Below are positions 24,369 through 40,110 of a stretch of 64,000 nucleotides of DNA, one piece after another. A program made the position numbers and the translations under genes. Each line of letters begins with the position of its first letter. Position 1 is the first letter of the stretch. The stretch is from Bryopsis sp. KO-2023 (taxonomy: Eukaryota > Chlorophyta > Ulvophyceae > Bryopsidales > Bryopsidaceae): NCBI GenBank assembly GCA_030272585.1, contig BSYQ01000007.1, positions 1,740,001-1,804,000 of the forward strand. The letters are read 5' to 3'. Under the pieces are notes generated by a model that made no database searches, had not been told where the DNA came from, and saw nothing but the letters and a program-made list of their open reading frames with translations.

Positions 24369-26204
24369 ATGCGGATCAGCTGCTGCTCCGCGCCGAACGG
24401 GATTTTCGACAGCGCTGGCCCAGCACCGCATTCCTCCAAATCCCGAACAGCTGCTCAGCCGTCGGCTGGTACGAGGCCAGGCCTTGCATCGCTGATGTGG
24501 TGGCTGCATGTTTAGATCTTGGAAATCGAAACTGGATGTTGATTTCCATGCTGAAGCTGTGTGAGTTCTACATGATGTGCTCTTAGAAAGGAGGAAATTC
24601 CTTCTTGGAGGTCTGTCAGCCCTTGCTACCTTTGGGGCTTTACCAAATGAAGCGAATGCGGATATACCATGCCGAGGCAAAAATGGATATGCACTACAGC
24701 AATGTCTAAGGTGAGGCCGCGACGTTTGTGAATCTGAAAGACTGTGTTATGTGGTTATTATGCTATCATCTTCCTCGCCAAGCTGCATTGAATGAAAACT
24801 GCCTCTGGAATGTGCACCACCAATCATGGGATGGGGAGTTGAGAAAAGGGGGGGGGGGTGATTTTGTGCAGTTGTGGATGCGTATTTACATAACTTGTCC
24901 TATCAGTCAGGGATGCTAGGAAGCAAAAGGAAGAAGAATCCGGGTCAGAGGAGTCCGCTCGAGACGAATATCTGCAAACAAGGCAGTTTGAACAGCCAGG
25001 AGAGCTAGTCACCCTCCCATCAGGCATCCAGTACAGGTACACAGCCGAGTCTTCTTCATCTTTCGCTTTTCCCAATCCTTTTTTCTTTTTTGGCTGTTTG
25101 TCTATTACAACAACTATGAAAGCCCAGACGGCCCCAACACGTGTCCTGCACATGATTCGGAATGAGATGCTGTGGTGTTTTTCATCGCTGGTAGGGAAAT
25201 GCTTGCGGGGACAGGGAGAGAAGCTCAGATCGGGTCGATTTGTACGGTGTCTTACATCGTTTACCGGCTTTCGAGTGGGGCCTACTTTAAATATTCGTCA
25301 GGAGGCACCCCAGTCTACCTTTTCTCGATGGGGTATGGCTTCGAAGGCAAGGATGATGTTGGGAGCACTTACAAATTCAGGTTCGATACAAAAACGAATA
25401 AGATTGGAGATGGAATGCTAATTTTCCAGGTCAATATCATCCCACGTCGAGGAGAATCTCGATGGCAAGATTTGGCTCAAGATAAGGATCAACCTGCATG
25501 CATATGGATGGCTCCGGGTGAACACCTCCTCTTTTCTTTTTGACCCTCCTAATAACGAGTGTAGGGTTCGGCATTGGAAATCGCCAACCTTTCTCAGGAA
25601 AAGCTTGCCCCCCATTAGAGAAAAACACCGACCAGAAGCACAAAAACCAGTAAAGCCAATATCACTCACCTGGGCAATTTTCTGCTCCCCAGCAGCCGAA
25701 AAGGAAATTCTTTGAGTTCGTCTTGCGTTTTTCCCCATGTAGGCTGGGTGATCGGGGTAGTTTGCCTGCGGCTGCGACTCCAGCTGTGGTCGACATGAAA
25801 GAGGGTGGCCGGCGAAGAATTCTGATTCCCCCCCAGCTGGGGTGGGTCAGTGACAAAGTTGGACCAAGGCCAGATAATTTTGGCGGAACTCGGAGGCTGG
25901 TGGGGCACAGAGATGAGCCGTTGCTCCTGGAAATTGAACTCTTCAAAGCAAAACCACCAGCTGCTGTGGAGCAGGTGCGGTGCTTCGATGTCTATTCCAG
26001 TCATTTTTGCTTGTGGTTTCCTGCCCCGGTTTTTGTTTTATTGGGGGGAGAATGGGGGGGAGATCTCGTTAAAAAGTGCCGTGTGTGTGAAGTATGGTTC
26101 AGCTATCTTTGTGGTGTATGCAGGACATAGAGGTGGTGGAGAAAACCAGCCCGTTTCAGCTTCCGGCCCCTCCATCCCCAAACATGCCGAATTTCAGAAA
26201 GTGA
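24369..26204 (+). CDS. FKBP-type peptidyl-prolyl isomerase, thylakoid-lumen type
   Basis: Six exons join in frame to 282 aa: 24369-24468, 24587-24710, 24911-25036, 25195-25380, 25743-25974, 26124-26204. The first exon encodes a Ser/Ala/Arg leader like a transit peptide. The second opens with ERRKFLLGGLSALATFGA and runs to NEANA, which is a textbook twin-arginine signal with an A-x-A cleavage site. This implies import into the plastid and then Tat export to the lumen. The FKBP domain shows LVTLPSGIQYRE, GSICTVSYIVYRLSSG, FSMGYGFEGKDDVGS, then VVDMKEGGRRRILIPPQLGW and EPLLLEIELFKAK. This resembles lumenal FKBPs of plants, many of which have weak isomerase activity. Aromatic pocket residues are only partly conserved, so catalysis is uncertain. 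The last exon adds a Pro-rich tail of about 25 residues. The first exon is inferred from phase and composition. Confidence 0.85.
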
Positions 26205-26412
26205 AGGGTTTATTTTTGGATGGCGGGGTTTTTCTGTGGAAGTGACCTATTGGGCTTGATTTTGGAAACATCCCAGCAGGGCTTCGTGATTCTTTCCATC
26301 ATTTTTCTCTATCGACTCGGAGGAAACACAGTATTGGCATGCATGTATTCAAAACTTGAATGCTTGATCACAAGCTTTCCCTTCTTTAAAGCTCGTGAAG
26401 TTGACCTTTCCA

Positions 26413-26620
26413 CCAGTGTATTTTTTTTCAGTTTTGCTGGCCCCAAAGTGGCTGTAAATTTGGCTATTTCATCTTCTTCTGGCCCCAGTTTGTCCGAAAT
26501 GGCCCCAACTTCAAGAATACGAGTTACAAGGCTTGAAATACAACATTGATTTATCGCTGTTACTTGTGAGTTACATGTCACCGATTGTTTTCTTGGGTGT
26601 GGCCCTATCCGAGCAAAATT
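26413..26620. mobile_element. TIR element copy 2, right end missing
   Basis: The segment starts with the same CCAGTGTATTTTTTTTCA terminus as the element at 9821. It shares GGCCCCAAAGT, then TAAATTTGGC, a TTTCATC block, TTTGTCCGAAA, TACAAGGCTTG and TTCTTGG.TGTGGCCC in the same order, with substitutions. Similarity fades near 26620 and no inverse right terminus follows, so this copy is truncated. The divergence shows the family is old enough to have drifted. Confidence 0.7.
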
Positions 26621-26659
26621 GAGAAAAAAACGCCCGATGATGTGGAAAAACGCCAATTT

Positions 26660-26716
26660 CCTCAGAATTCCACGGTTACGTCATGTTTTCCCCCAGAATT
26701 CCACGGTCACGTGAGC
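26660..26716. repeat. Imperfect direct repeat with ACGTCA / CACGTGA cores
   Basis: CAGAATTCCACGGTTACGTCA and, about 33 bp later, CAGAATTCCACGGTCACGTGA form a direct repeat (each 21 bases here; shared core AGAATTCCACGGT). They lie about 240 bp upstream of the calcyphosin start. Cores of the ACGT type are bZIP/bHLH-like, but no binding is shown. Confidence 0.5.
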
Positions 26717-26945
26717 AATCAGCACGAATCTGCGAGGAAAAAAGATACACCCTGGCTGTGGGCATCGGAGGGACGACACTTGGTTCTCCCGATTCAAAAA
26801 CCCATCCACAGAGTATTGCTTCGAGAAAAGTTGTTTCTTGTGTAAAATCTCGCTGCCTCCGATTTCTTGTTGTTTCGACTTCGAGTTGCTCCCCCCTATT
26901 CTGTAAAAAAAGCGTCGAGCGAGAAAAAAAGAAAAGTAAACGAAA

Positions 26946-29709
26946 ATGTTCCATCAAACTGTGACGCAGACGACCCAGGTGCGACGACCGAGAAAGAGAA
27001 ACAGAATCTTTCTCCTAGCCGTTTCGACGGAATCGATGCCGTGTCGAAACTCTGTGACTGTCGAACGGGCTCGTAACTTAATGCACCGGAGTGGTGTCGA
27101 TGGAAGACCTCTCGTTTGTAATCGTGAAAGCTTTGAGATGTTAGTCGACGGTTGGGGTTGGCGAGGACTGTGCCTTGAAGGTCCACCGAGCAAAATTAGA
27201 TCTCTCTTTTTCGAAAGGCTGACGTTTTGCAGACGTTATTATCCGTAAGATCCGAACCAGAGCAACTGAACTGAACTGAACTGAACTGTGGTTATATCTC
27301 TGTGTTCTCTGGTGGACAGGTTCCAGCCCAGGGCAATGGTGCCCAGCAGCAACCAGTGAGTAAACTATTGAGTTCAGTCTGGTTCCTGTCAGTCATGCAA
27401 TTTGTTGTGCCTTGAGTTCGCGGAAGGTTTTGCCAAAAATGAACCGGAATCTTTTTTTTTTTTTCATTTGTGGCAAGCCAGAATCCCCCTTTCTGATTGT
27501 AGAAATAGTCAATCTTTTTCTTCTTTTTTTTTTCTCTTTTTGAATTGGGTTGTTGATGTCAGTCTTATTTTTTGAACCACTGCTGCTGCTGCTTTTCTGT
27601 TTTGTTCACCACCGTTTCGTTTTTGAACCACTTTTCTGTCGATGTTGAAAACGAAAGGCCCAAGCGCCTGCAGGTCCAGGTGCCTTCGAGGGGGGATCTC
27701 AAGCCACAGGTATTTCCATTCTGCCCCCGTCCACAAAAAGAAAGAAGAAAAGAATCTATACGTTGATTTCAATATTTTTATGTGGGAATTGATATTGGTG
27801 GAGTGTTTCGTTGTAAAGAGACATTGAGGACTGCATATCTTGAGTTTTGTGTGTGTGTTTTATTGGTTTTTTTTGTTATATCAATAGGGGGCATGGAGGG
27901 TGCCAGCCATGTGGGAATCAACGATGCAACTACCCAAAAGTCGATGGAAGCCATGACCAAACTCAGGGTATTTTTTTTTTTTTAGTATTATTATTATGTT
28001 TGTTTTTTTTGCCATTCATTCAGGAGTTTACCACAGGAAATATTGGGATCTCTTTCAAGCATTGCCTCACGTATCGAGTGTGGAAGAAATCCGACCGAAT
28101 AAATCAAAATATAAAAGTATCGAACCGTCCTTTCAGCATTTTTGGTGAAATAATCGTCCCTGATTTTGTTTTTTTCCTTCTGTGTTTTTCTTTTCCAGCT
28201 CATTTTGAAAAAGCGCGGCTGCCACGGAATCATTACCCTTGGCAGGAAGTTCAAGTCCATGGATGATGATGGGAGCGGTTCTTTGTGTACGTGTTTTTTT
28301 CAAGCATCCTGGATTTCCCCCCCCCCCCCCCTTCTCTTTCCAATACACAGCCCCTTTTTCAATACCATTTCCCTTTTCTTATTTTTTTTTTTAATATTAT
28401 TTCATTCTTTGTTTTTTGGCAGCAAAAACAGGCATGCCATATTTTATGTATTTTTTTTATGGAATTGTTGGTTTTTGCGATAGGCTATGTGGAGTTCACC
28501 AAAGCCATGAAGGAAATGGGTTTCGATGAGGGTGAACTCCAAGCGTTGTTCAGGTTTTTCGACCGGGACTGCAACGGTTACATTTCCTACGACGAGTTCA
28601 TCACCGGGCTCCGCGGAGATTTGAACGAACGCAGGAAGAAGCTGGTTTTCCTCGCCTACGGCGTAAGTGAAATTCTCGGTGTGGCAGACTCATTTTAGTT
28701 CAAAGTTGTACAGGATTTTATACAGGAGCCATTTACATTTTCCGACACCAGTGGTGGTTTTTTCCTGAACATTTTTTGCCTTGGAAAACCAAACTCGCAG
28801 GTGATGGATGTGACTGGGGATGGCCGTGTCGACATGCAAGACATGGTTGCTCGTTACGATGTGTCCCAGCACCCCGACTTCATCAGCGGAAGCAGGACCA
28901 AGTTTGAAATCATCCGTGAATTCATGGATGTCTTCGATGGGGGCGAAAAAGATGGAGTGATCACTCCCCTGGAATTTGCTCAATACTACAGGTGGAGAAA
29001 ATGAAAATAAAGCAACAATACAAATGTGGTGCTTTGTTTCTCTGAGGTTGCTCCCTGGCTGTCGATTGATTTTCTCGTCGTTTTTTGGGGGGGTTCGTTT
29101 TCAGTTCCGTGAGTGCAAACATCGATGATGATGACTACTTCGAGTTGATGATCCGTAATTCCTGGCATATCTCTGGAGGCGAGGGCTGGTGCGAGAACAC
29201 CACCTGCAGGAGGGTCCTCGTCACTCACCCTGATGGTTCCCAGGTCAGACTCTTGTCTGTTCGTATCCTTTTTTTCCCCCTCTGGATCGCAAGTGTGGTT
29301 GGTGAAACAGTAAAACAGTAGAACGCAGCTTCTCTGCTCGATTTGTTACCAGATGCACCAAGTACTCGACTTTTGAAAGACGCATGTCAGACAGAGGTGT
29401 ATTCACCAATGGCCACTCAGTTTGCCAGGATGTGCTAAAAAATCCAAGTCTGACGCATGGTTTGTTGGGGGTTTCCTTTCCAATGGTGTGCAGACTGTCG
29501 AAGAAATCAAGGATGATATGGATGTTGGCAAAGACGACAAGGATGAGATGAAAAAGAACCTGAAACAGCAGGGAATCAACGCTGCCCACATCGACACCAC
29601 GGGAAGCTGCGATCAGGCCACCCCAGAGCCGATTCACCCCACTCAACCCAAACGCAGCGATTTTCAGAACATCAAAGCCAAGCAAACTCAATCTAGCATT
29701 ATCTTTTAA
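26946..29709 (+). CDS. Calcyphosin-like EF-hand calcium-binding protein
   Basis: Nine exons join in frame to 337 aa: 26946-26978, 27320-27355, 27658-27709, 27888-27967, 28199-28286, 28484-28662, 28801-28991, 29105-29243, 29494-29709. After a Gln/Gly/Ala-rich N-terminus comes LILKKRGCHGIITLGRKF, which matches the RG..GI..LGR.F signature of calcyphosin. Four EF-hand loops follow: MDDDGSGSLCYVEF, FDRDCNGYISYDEF, MDVTGDGRVDMQDM and FDGGEKDGVITPLEF. Then comes the calcyphosin C-terminal SVSANIDDDDYFELMIRNSW. Calcyphosins are cytosolic calcium sensors, common in ciliated and flagellated eukaryotes. A C-terminal extension (about 95 aa) carries VLVTHPDGSQTVEEIKDDM and an acidic, Lys-rich tail. The first two small exons are inferred from phase and could differ. 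A short in-phase GAG after 28021 is ignored as part of the intron. Confidence 0.88.
27270..27295. repeat. AACTG tandem repeat
   Basis: Four to five tandem copies of ACTGA lie in the first intron of the calcyphosin gene. It is a simple microsatellite. Confidence 0.8.
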
Positions 29710-30560
29710 GTTGATGGAAAAAAAAAACTCTGCAGCGATGAGAAAATACCAAACAAACAATGGAACCCTTTTGAAAGGAGGGGGGGGGGAGAGAGAACAA
29801 TTTGAAAAACATGGTCACATGCCATTCCCTTGGTGCTGTTTTGTTTTGATTTGTTTTGATGGATTTTTGACGCGATTTCTTTTCTTTTCTTTGGGGGCGT
29901 GTTTTGTAATGTGGCGATCTGGAGGGAGAAACTGCTTTTTCCCAGCTGGGGTTGAAGAATGTGGTATCTAAATGAGTGAGGGAAGGGGTAGTTCGCATGA
30001 TCCAAGCAAGTATTTTGTGGAAGGGTGATTTGTATTTCAATGGATGGGCTGCTGTCGAGAGAGGGGGTGTGAACTCCCTTCCTGATTAGGGCTATTTTAA
30101 TGACGAGGTTCTAAGGATCCGGAGATTTTCTGGGGGAAAAGAAAAGTAAGGAGGACAAGCAGAAACGGAGAGTTTATGTAACCTTGAAACGAATGATGGA
30201 TTCAAGCTGAAGTTGAAGCAGTGGATCTATGCTGTAATAACGATGTGAACAGATGACTAATGAAATTAAGCTCCTTATGGTTGAGTAAGAAAGGGGGCTA
30301 CTTGCTGCACAATGAACTGAACCTCATATGATACCAAAAACAGGAGTTGGCACGAATAATTATGGAAAATGTTTTTGGACGATGCATGGCATTTTGAGCA
30401 GCCAGCACTGACCAAACAGTCTCAATGCTCAATCTTTACAAAATAAACAATGGGATAAAAAGAATAAGAATCGCAGCACCCAAATCCCCACTATCTTTTC
30501 CAAAAAAAATAAAAACAAAAATCCAAAATCAGGCAGGACTGAATGCGTAATTTGCCACAA
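29710..30560. other. Convergent intergenic region
   Basis: This 851-bp spacer lies between the 3' ends of the calcyphosin (+) and CPBP protease (-) genes. No supported gene is seen; it probably holds both 3' UTRs. Confidence 0.5.
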
Positions 30561-31972
30561 TCATACCTTCTTTGTTTCTTTCTTAGTTCCTGTTACCGTA
30601 CCCTGCCCCCAGACGTAAGCAACATAGATGAAAGCGAACCAATCGTACAGGGCATGCGTCAGCGCTGTGGATGGAAGTCCATACAAAATGTACTCTATCC
30701 CGAAGTATACGCCGGCAAAAGTTGCCCACCAGAAATAGAATCTGTTCAGAGCATGTCCTAGACCGAACAATCCGCTTGCAACCGCAATGCCTCCGATCGT
30801 TGCTACGGTGGTGCTCGTGAAAGTGTCGATTCTGGCCACCGCACCGCTTTGAATGAGTGCTCTGTAGGCAGCCTCTTCACCAATGCCAGCCCCCAGTGCC
30901 AACACGAGAGGACCCTATCGAATGGGCAATAAATTATTAATGTTTAAAAAAAAATTGAGCGAAATCGGGCGTATTCAGGCTGCGCACGGGGAGATCACCT
31001 AATTTTGACTTGAAACAGGCCCCAGGTGTACAGCCATAGTGGCCTACAGTGTAAACTGATTCCAGATTCCTGATTCCTAATTCCAGTAAATAGAAAGCAT
31101 CACACACCGCTCCGATTATGCACCGATTAAACGACAAGAACAAGGATGCACTGTTTCCTCGGTGCTTGTGACCCCGGCGCTATTCCCGAGGTTTTGAAAG
31201 GGAAATGAACTCACCCAGAAAGGCATTTCCTTGACGAGAGGCACGATCGTCTTCTGCAGCAAGCTCTTGATTTCCCTGATTTCCTCCACATCGTCTCCGA
31301 AATCAACGATGGCAAGCAGCAGCAAGCACAAGGGAATCGTGCAAACCAAGCCGGGAATGAGGTCATAGGGAGGCAACAATTCTTTCGAGATTGGAGCCCC
31401 TGAACAGACGGAAAAAAACCCAACCCCCCATGAGTTCTGGTGCCCTTTTTTTTTACATCATACTAAGCTCATTAAAAATCAGAAGCAAGGAGGGAAAGGG
31501 TGGAAAATACACACACACATGCAGCCATGTGGAAGAGAACCTGCAAACATCTCCAGAATCTACAACAGTGAAATTTCATTTCCACCCCTCTTTTTGGAAG
31601 TCGAAATTCTTTCCTTCCTGTTTGCTGCTTTGTCGTACCCGCCAATTGAGCGACGTAAATACTTCCTCCCAACATAGCTCCATAGAACAACACACTGAAG
31701 CCGACAAAAACCATGGGGTTGCCTTGGAACTCTCTGAAAGCTTCCTCCTCATCATCGAAGGAGTCGTCCGTCACCTCCTTCGTCCTCGCTTTATCGGATT
31801 TCGACGCGAACGACACCAGTCGATGCTTCCTCCCTGGAGCGGCAGCTCTGAACGCAGGAACCAGCCGCCCAACATGGCTGTTCGAGCAGGGGGATGGGAG
31901 CCTGGCTGGTGCTCGCAACAGCGGATATCGGGCAGAGAAACCTTGACAAGCAGGTGCTACGTTAAACTCCAT
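30561..31972 (-). CDS. CPBP (CAAX-like/ABI) intramembrane protease, plastid-type
   Basis: Three exons (31639-31972, 31215-31399, 30561-30914) join in frame to 290 aa. The N-terminus is rich in Ala, Arg and Ser (APARLPSPCSNSHVGRL) with no acidic residues for about 55 aa, like a transit peptide. Hydrophobic segments follow (VFVGFSVLFYGAMLGGSIYVA, shortened here to VGFSVLFYGAML; LVCTIPLCLLLLAIV). The last exon carries the family motifs: GEEAAYRALIQ (EExxxR), GLFGLGHALN (FxxxH) and THALYDW (HxxxD/N-like). The glutamates and histidines proposed as catalytic in CPBP proteases are present. Plant relatives sit in plastid membranes. Substrates are unknown. An ATG 24 bp upstream of the chosen start is also in frame. 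Confidence 0.85.
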
Positions 31973-33297
31973 GCTTGCTCTGCACCTCTTGGTCAAATTC
32001 TGGAGGGAAGACAGAGCACACCACGACGAGTTTCCCTATGTCCGACTGATCTCCTGCAGTCTTGACAGGACTTGAGAAGCACTCATCCAACCACAAGCAG
32101 AATTCTCCAACATTATTTTGTGACATCTGGAAACGAAGCCAACCCCCCTGGCCAACTCTCATTGAGCCAACCACAGCAGTCTCTCTTAGTGCCAGCAATT
32201 CCTTGTTCTGAGTGTTTAAACTCATGGCCTTCAAAACAATCAATCGAATTCGTGCGAGCGATTCAATTAATGTCCCTTTTCATCCCAAATGTGCACAAGT
32301 GCCAACCAGCGCTTCTCGACCTCTTCAAATGAAGATTTGCCTTTTTTTGTCTTGCGCTTACCATCAGCATGCCATCATAGTCACATGATCAACTTTTATC
32401 TCACCAAAACAAACAAATCTAACAGGTACTACCTCAAAACATATCTGAAGTAATTGCTATTATCATTATAATATGAGTTTAGGAACCTTATGATGAAGGC
32501 ATGAACAGCCAATGGAGATTGTGAGATTGGCTGTAAACTAAGTTCAAGCAGATGCAGCACAGATGCTGGTGGTCCAGTAAACTGTTTTTTTGCCTGAATT
32601 GAAGTTATGGGATCATGTGTAGGCAGATCATGTTTGGTTTGTGGGGAAGGGCTGGGGCCCTTGTTCAAGATAAAGAATGTAGGTGGTGGTAAATGTAACA
32701 ATTCAAAACAAATTTGCTTTAAATGCTGTGTATTTCCTTGCTGTGAATGACTATAATCTACACTCATTATGGAATCACTTTTCAGATTCGGACAAAAGTT
32801 CGGAAAAACCTCGGAGACTCTCGGAAAACCACGAAAAGATCACGTGGTCGCACACATTGACTCACCCTCTCTGCTGATTTGTTGGGGTATTGGCGAACAG
32901 AGACACGTGATATTTCCGAAGTGGCTGAGATTTTCCCAAGTGTTGGGAAGATTTTTATCCACTCCCGAACACTTCGGAAAAGTTTTGCCGAACACCTCGG
33001 AATCGCTTCGGAAAAGCGATTCTGTAGCGCCAATGTTGATCGATTGGCTTCACTTCAGAGTAACGAACGCATTTGCGGCAGAGACATGTGATGCAGAATT
33101 TGAGTCGTTGGTTCCCTTTTTTGAGAGGGAGGTTTGGGTTTTGCTCTGTTTTGTAAAGCGTTGTTATTTGTCTTCTTGACGTGGGACCTTCGTGTATATA
33201 CGTGCGGTGAACCGCATGGTTTGTGGCGTTGCCTCGAACCATCTATCAAATCGCGACTCGCCCCCACTCGACACACAAACCAGCGTGTCGCGGAATC
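31973..33297. other. Divergent spacer with TCGGAAA-rich segment
   Basis: This 1.3-kb spacer lies between the CPBP gene (-) and the nitronate monooxygenase gene (+). From about 32785 to 33025 it repeats short words of the type TTCGGAAAA and TCGGAGA, some as small hairpins (CGCTTCGGAAAAGCG). No coding signature is seen. Confidence 0.5.
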
Positions 33298-34586
33298 ATG
33301 GAGACGAAGTTCACACGGGTGTTCGGGCTGAAGCTACCGATATGCCAGCCCCCGATGGCGGGAGTCTCGTTCGCTCGTCTATCCGTTGCTGTTGCTGAAT
33401 CGGGGGGCTTGGGTTTCGTTGCGGCTGGGTTCCTTTCCCCAGCTGACGCTTTAGCAGAGTTTCGAACTGCGCGAGACTCTGTGGCTGACAAGGCCGACGG
33501 TGCCGTCGGTGTTGGATACTTGCTTTTTCCACTGCGACGCAGCGTCGACGAAAGAGAGGGGTACCGCGCTGTGCTGAGGGAAAAGCCGAAAGTCGTCTGG
33601 CTCGCGTTCGACGAACCCAGGGAGGCGTCGCCGAAGGAATTTGTCGAGGAGATTCGAAAAACGTGCGGTGGAGAGTGCAAGATCATTTATCAAGTAATCC
33701 ACTGACTAATGGCCCTGTTCACAGCAATTGATCATCAAAGGGGTGGGGTTGAAAGCTAGCACATTGAGTGTCACTGACTTGCCAAAATGCAATCTTCTCT
33801 TCACCTCGATGTTGGAGCTGACCTGTTTGGGTGGGTACATTTGCTGATGTCCAGGTGAACAGTGTGGAAGGCGCATTGACTGTTGCTGATGCTGGGGTGG
33901 ATGCGATTGTTGCTCAAGGATTGGAGGCTGGCGGACACCAAAGCTTCCAGAAGGACCCCAAGAGTGTTTTCACTCTGGTCCCCACCGTTCGCAAAGCCCT
34001 GAATACAAAATTCGGAAGTCGAAAAGAATCTCCTTGTTTGTTGGCGGCGGGGGGGATTGTTGATGGGCAGGCGATGGCTGCAGCGCTTGCTCTGGGGGCA
34101 GATGGGGTAGTCATGGGTGAGTTGGACACTCAATCTTCGACATGGAATCTTCTATTGCTCAGGTTGGCTGTTGATATGTAGATCTTGTGTATGTTTCTAG
34201 GGACTAGACTATATGCTTCTGAGGAGGCCGGTGGGACGGCCGAGATGAAGGCTGAGCTGGCATCGAAACAAAATACATCTCGCACCAGGGTGTGGGATGA
34301 ACTGAACGTTCAAGCTTTGTGGCCGGAAGCCTATGGAGCGAGGTCGCTTCAGAATTCGTTGCTGGATTCTGAAGTGGACACTTCCACTGAGGCTGCACAA
34401 GCAGCATATCGATCAGCCAAGAAAAACAAAGATTATGAAAATTCCCCCATTTTTGCAGGGCAAGGGATAGACAGGGTGGAGAGCAGCGAGATGTGTGTGG
34501 ATGCCATCATGAAGGATGTCATGAAGGATGCTGTCGGTGTGATCAAGGATCTGTCTGGAACCTTGGTTCTAGGAGTCGACACTTGA
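33298..34586 (+). CDS. Nitronate monooxygenase (FMN-dependent, 2-nitropropane dioxygenase family)
   Basis: Three exons (33298-33693, 33855-34116, 34201-34586) join in frame to 347 aa. The protein should use FMN to oxidise nitronates such as propionate 3-nitronate. The TIM barrel starts with FGLKLPICQPPMAGVS, where the family has PI..APM.GV. It continues with LGFVAAGFLS, VDAIVAQGLEAGGHQS (the AGGH histidine is the conserved active-site residue), LLAAGGIVDGQAMAAALALGADGVVMGTR, and TRLYASEEAGG. The last motif is the usual T.....SEA phosphate-binding region. A C-terminal helical part with NVQALWPEAYGARSL completes the family length. The start gives METKFTRVFG with no obvious targeting leader, so a cytosolic location is likely. 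Confidence 0.92.
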
Positions 34587-35090
34587 TGCACAGTCGTCTT
34601 TTTTCTTCTGTGGATGAAACTGGTAGTTTTCTTTGATAAGATGTAGTTGGGAAAAATTCCCTCGTCTGTCTTAAGTGTTATTCCTGATGCAGATTTTGAA
34701 AACAGAGCATGCCAATCACAGAGCATGCCAATCAATGGCTTGAAGGGGGTTCGAAAAGGATACCACTTTCCCACCTTCCTTCAGCCACAAAAAAAAAGAA
34801 AAAAAAAGGAAATAAAGATGAATATGTTGATGTCATTATTTCCCCACGCCACAGTGTTATAGAATTGATGAACGAAATCTGGAGACGAAAAATTATAAGA
34901 AATGCATAGCTACAATAGATTACACGGACGGTTCATAGTGTACAATGTAACAGATTTATCTTCTCACTTTTTCTAACCTCCCCCCCCCCTTTTTGTTTTT
35001 TTGGGCCCTTCCCTCCTGCCTAAGAGAAAGAGTAACCTAAGAATTCCACCCAAAGAGTAACCCATGAATTCCAAACCCGCCGTCTAACTA
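34587..35090. other. Convergent spacer, NMO and FtsH
   Basis: This 504-bp spacer lies between two 3' ends. It contains a short tandem duplication (ACAGAGCATGCCAATC twice, about 34703-34735) and a C-run followed by T-runs near 34981. No gene is seen. Confidence 0.5.
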
Positions 35091-39004
<3,914 letters not shown>

Positions 39005-39830
39005 TCAGGAGTGACATTTAGGTAAACGATAATGTTTTGCCCATCAATTACGAGTTTTATGCAAATCAAGCACGGCATTGAAAACGCACGACGCTCGAAC
39101 GCGCAGGCGTTACGCCACAAAGCCGTCGTTTTCCCTGAACACGCTTCGTTTCGAAAAAGGACCTCGACATTGGAGGGAGCTTCTGCTTATATGTACGTTT
39201 GCGAGAACTGGGATCCAACTTCCTGAGGTGCAAGTCACACTCTTACGAATTCAAGAAGTTTCTCCTGCGCGTGGCCTTCGTATTTCGGGCTTCCTGCGCA
39301 CGCACATCGCTCCAGACGTCAGTACTTCACTCTATTTCCCCCCTCCGTTGACGTCAGACCCCCACCACACATAGCTGTGCGAACTTTTGGCTTGAAGCTT
39401 TCCTCATCCCACGCTGCGTACCGTCGAGCGCCTCGCAGCCTCCCCGTTTCGACGCGGATTGATTCCACCCATCGAAAGTATTCTCGGTTTTAAAGTCGCG
39501 ATCAGATTCGTGCTTCGATGCCCGCTGTGGATCGAGCTCGGGCGTCCCTGAAGAGGACGTCCGCACCCAGACTTCATCATAACTGTTACGAGATTGTACG
39601 CGCCGACGACTTCAAGCAGTGGCCCGTTTTGCCACAGACAGTAAAAATAGGCCAAGGCTGGCGTATTGCGTGTTGGGACCACGTTGACGTCCCTTGGGCT
39701 GCCTGGGTTCGCACACGCAGGCCTCACTCGGACACGCTCCCAGAACTCCGTCTGACATGCAAGCTGAATGCGACCGTATGCCAGAAATGAGCTCAAATCA
39801 CCCCAGGTTGGGCTTCTCTGTTTTTTGAAG
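39005..39830. other. Region upstream of FtsH, flank of the retrotransposon
   Basis: It probably contains the FtsH promoter and perhaps a missing leader exon. A minus-strand open frame here is Arg/Ser-rich but not confirmed. Its right end at 39831-39835 is the GGACC target duplication of the LTR element. Confidence 0.4.
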
Positions 39831-39835
39831 GGACC

Positions 39836-40097
39836 TGTAAAGGATTGAGAGGGTGGAGTCAGGTGGATGACGCAAGAGATAGGAAGATGGGTTAGGAAAG
39901 TACGGGAATGTGTATTGTAAAGAGGCAGTACTAAGGAAGAGGTACTGTGAGTAATGAGGCAGTACAGGACGGGAACAGATATTTATTGATGGATGGAAAT
40001 AGTTGCAATATCCTTGTAAGTCCCTTCTGGGCCAAGACTGTGTGTTCTCTGTGTGTTGTACCCATTCACGAATCAGTCGGAAAGTCTCGTTATTATA
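39836..40097 (+). repeat. Left LTR of the Ty3/Gypsy element
   Basis: It is 262 bp, with ends TG...TA. The same sequence recurs at 47624-47885, and I see no mismatch by eye. Confidence 0.93.
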
Positions 40098-40110
40098 TGG
40101 TTTCGGAGCC
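40098..40110 (+). other. Primer-binding site of the outer element
   Basis: TGGTTTCGGAGCC directly follows the left LTR. TGG is the complement of the tRNA CCA end. The sequence is close to initiator-Met-type sites (TGGTATCAGAGC), but the tRNA is not proven. The nested element carries the same word in reverse complement beside its right LTR. Confidence 0.7.

Noticed and set aside
24222-24680. A 152-codon minus-strand frame opposite FKBP exons 1 and 2.
   Set aside because: The plus strand there encodes the transit and Tat signals, so the minus frame is a shadow.
28022-28090. EFTTGNIGISFKH as an exon of calcyphosin.
   Set aside because: Including it breaks the phase before LILKKRG. The family has KLR directly followed by this helix, so the stretch is intronic.
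39354-39796. Arg/Ser-rich minus-strand frame as the FtsH transit-peptide exon.
   Set aside because: Composition is attractive, but no donor in it fits the phase of the exon at 39004, so it was left as a possibility only.
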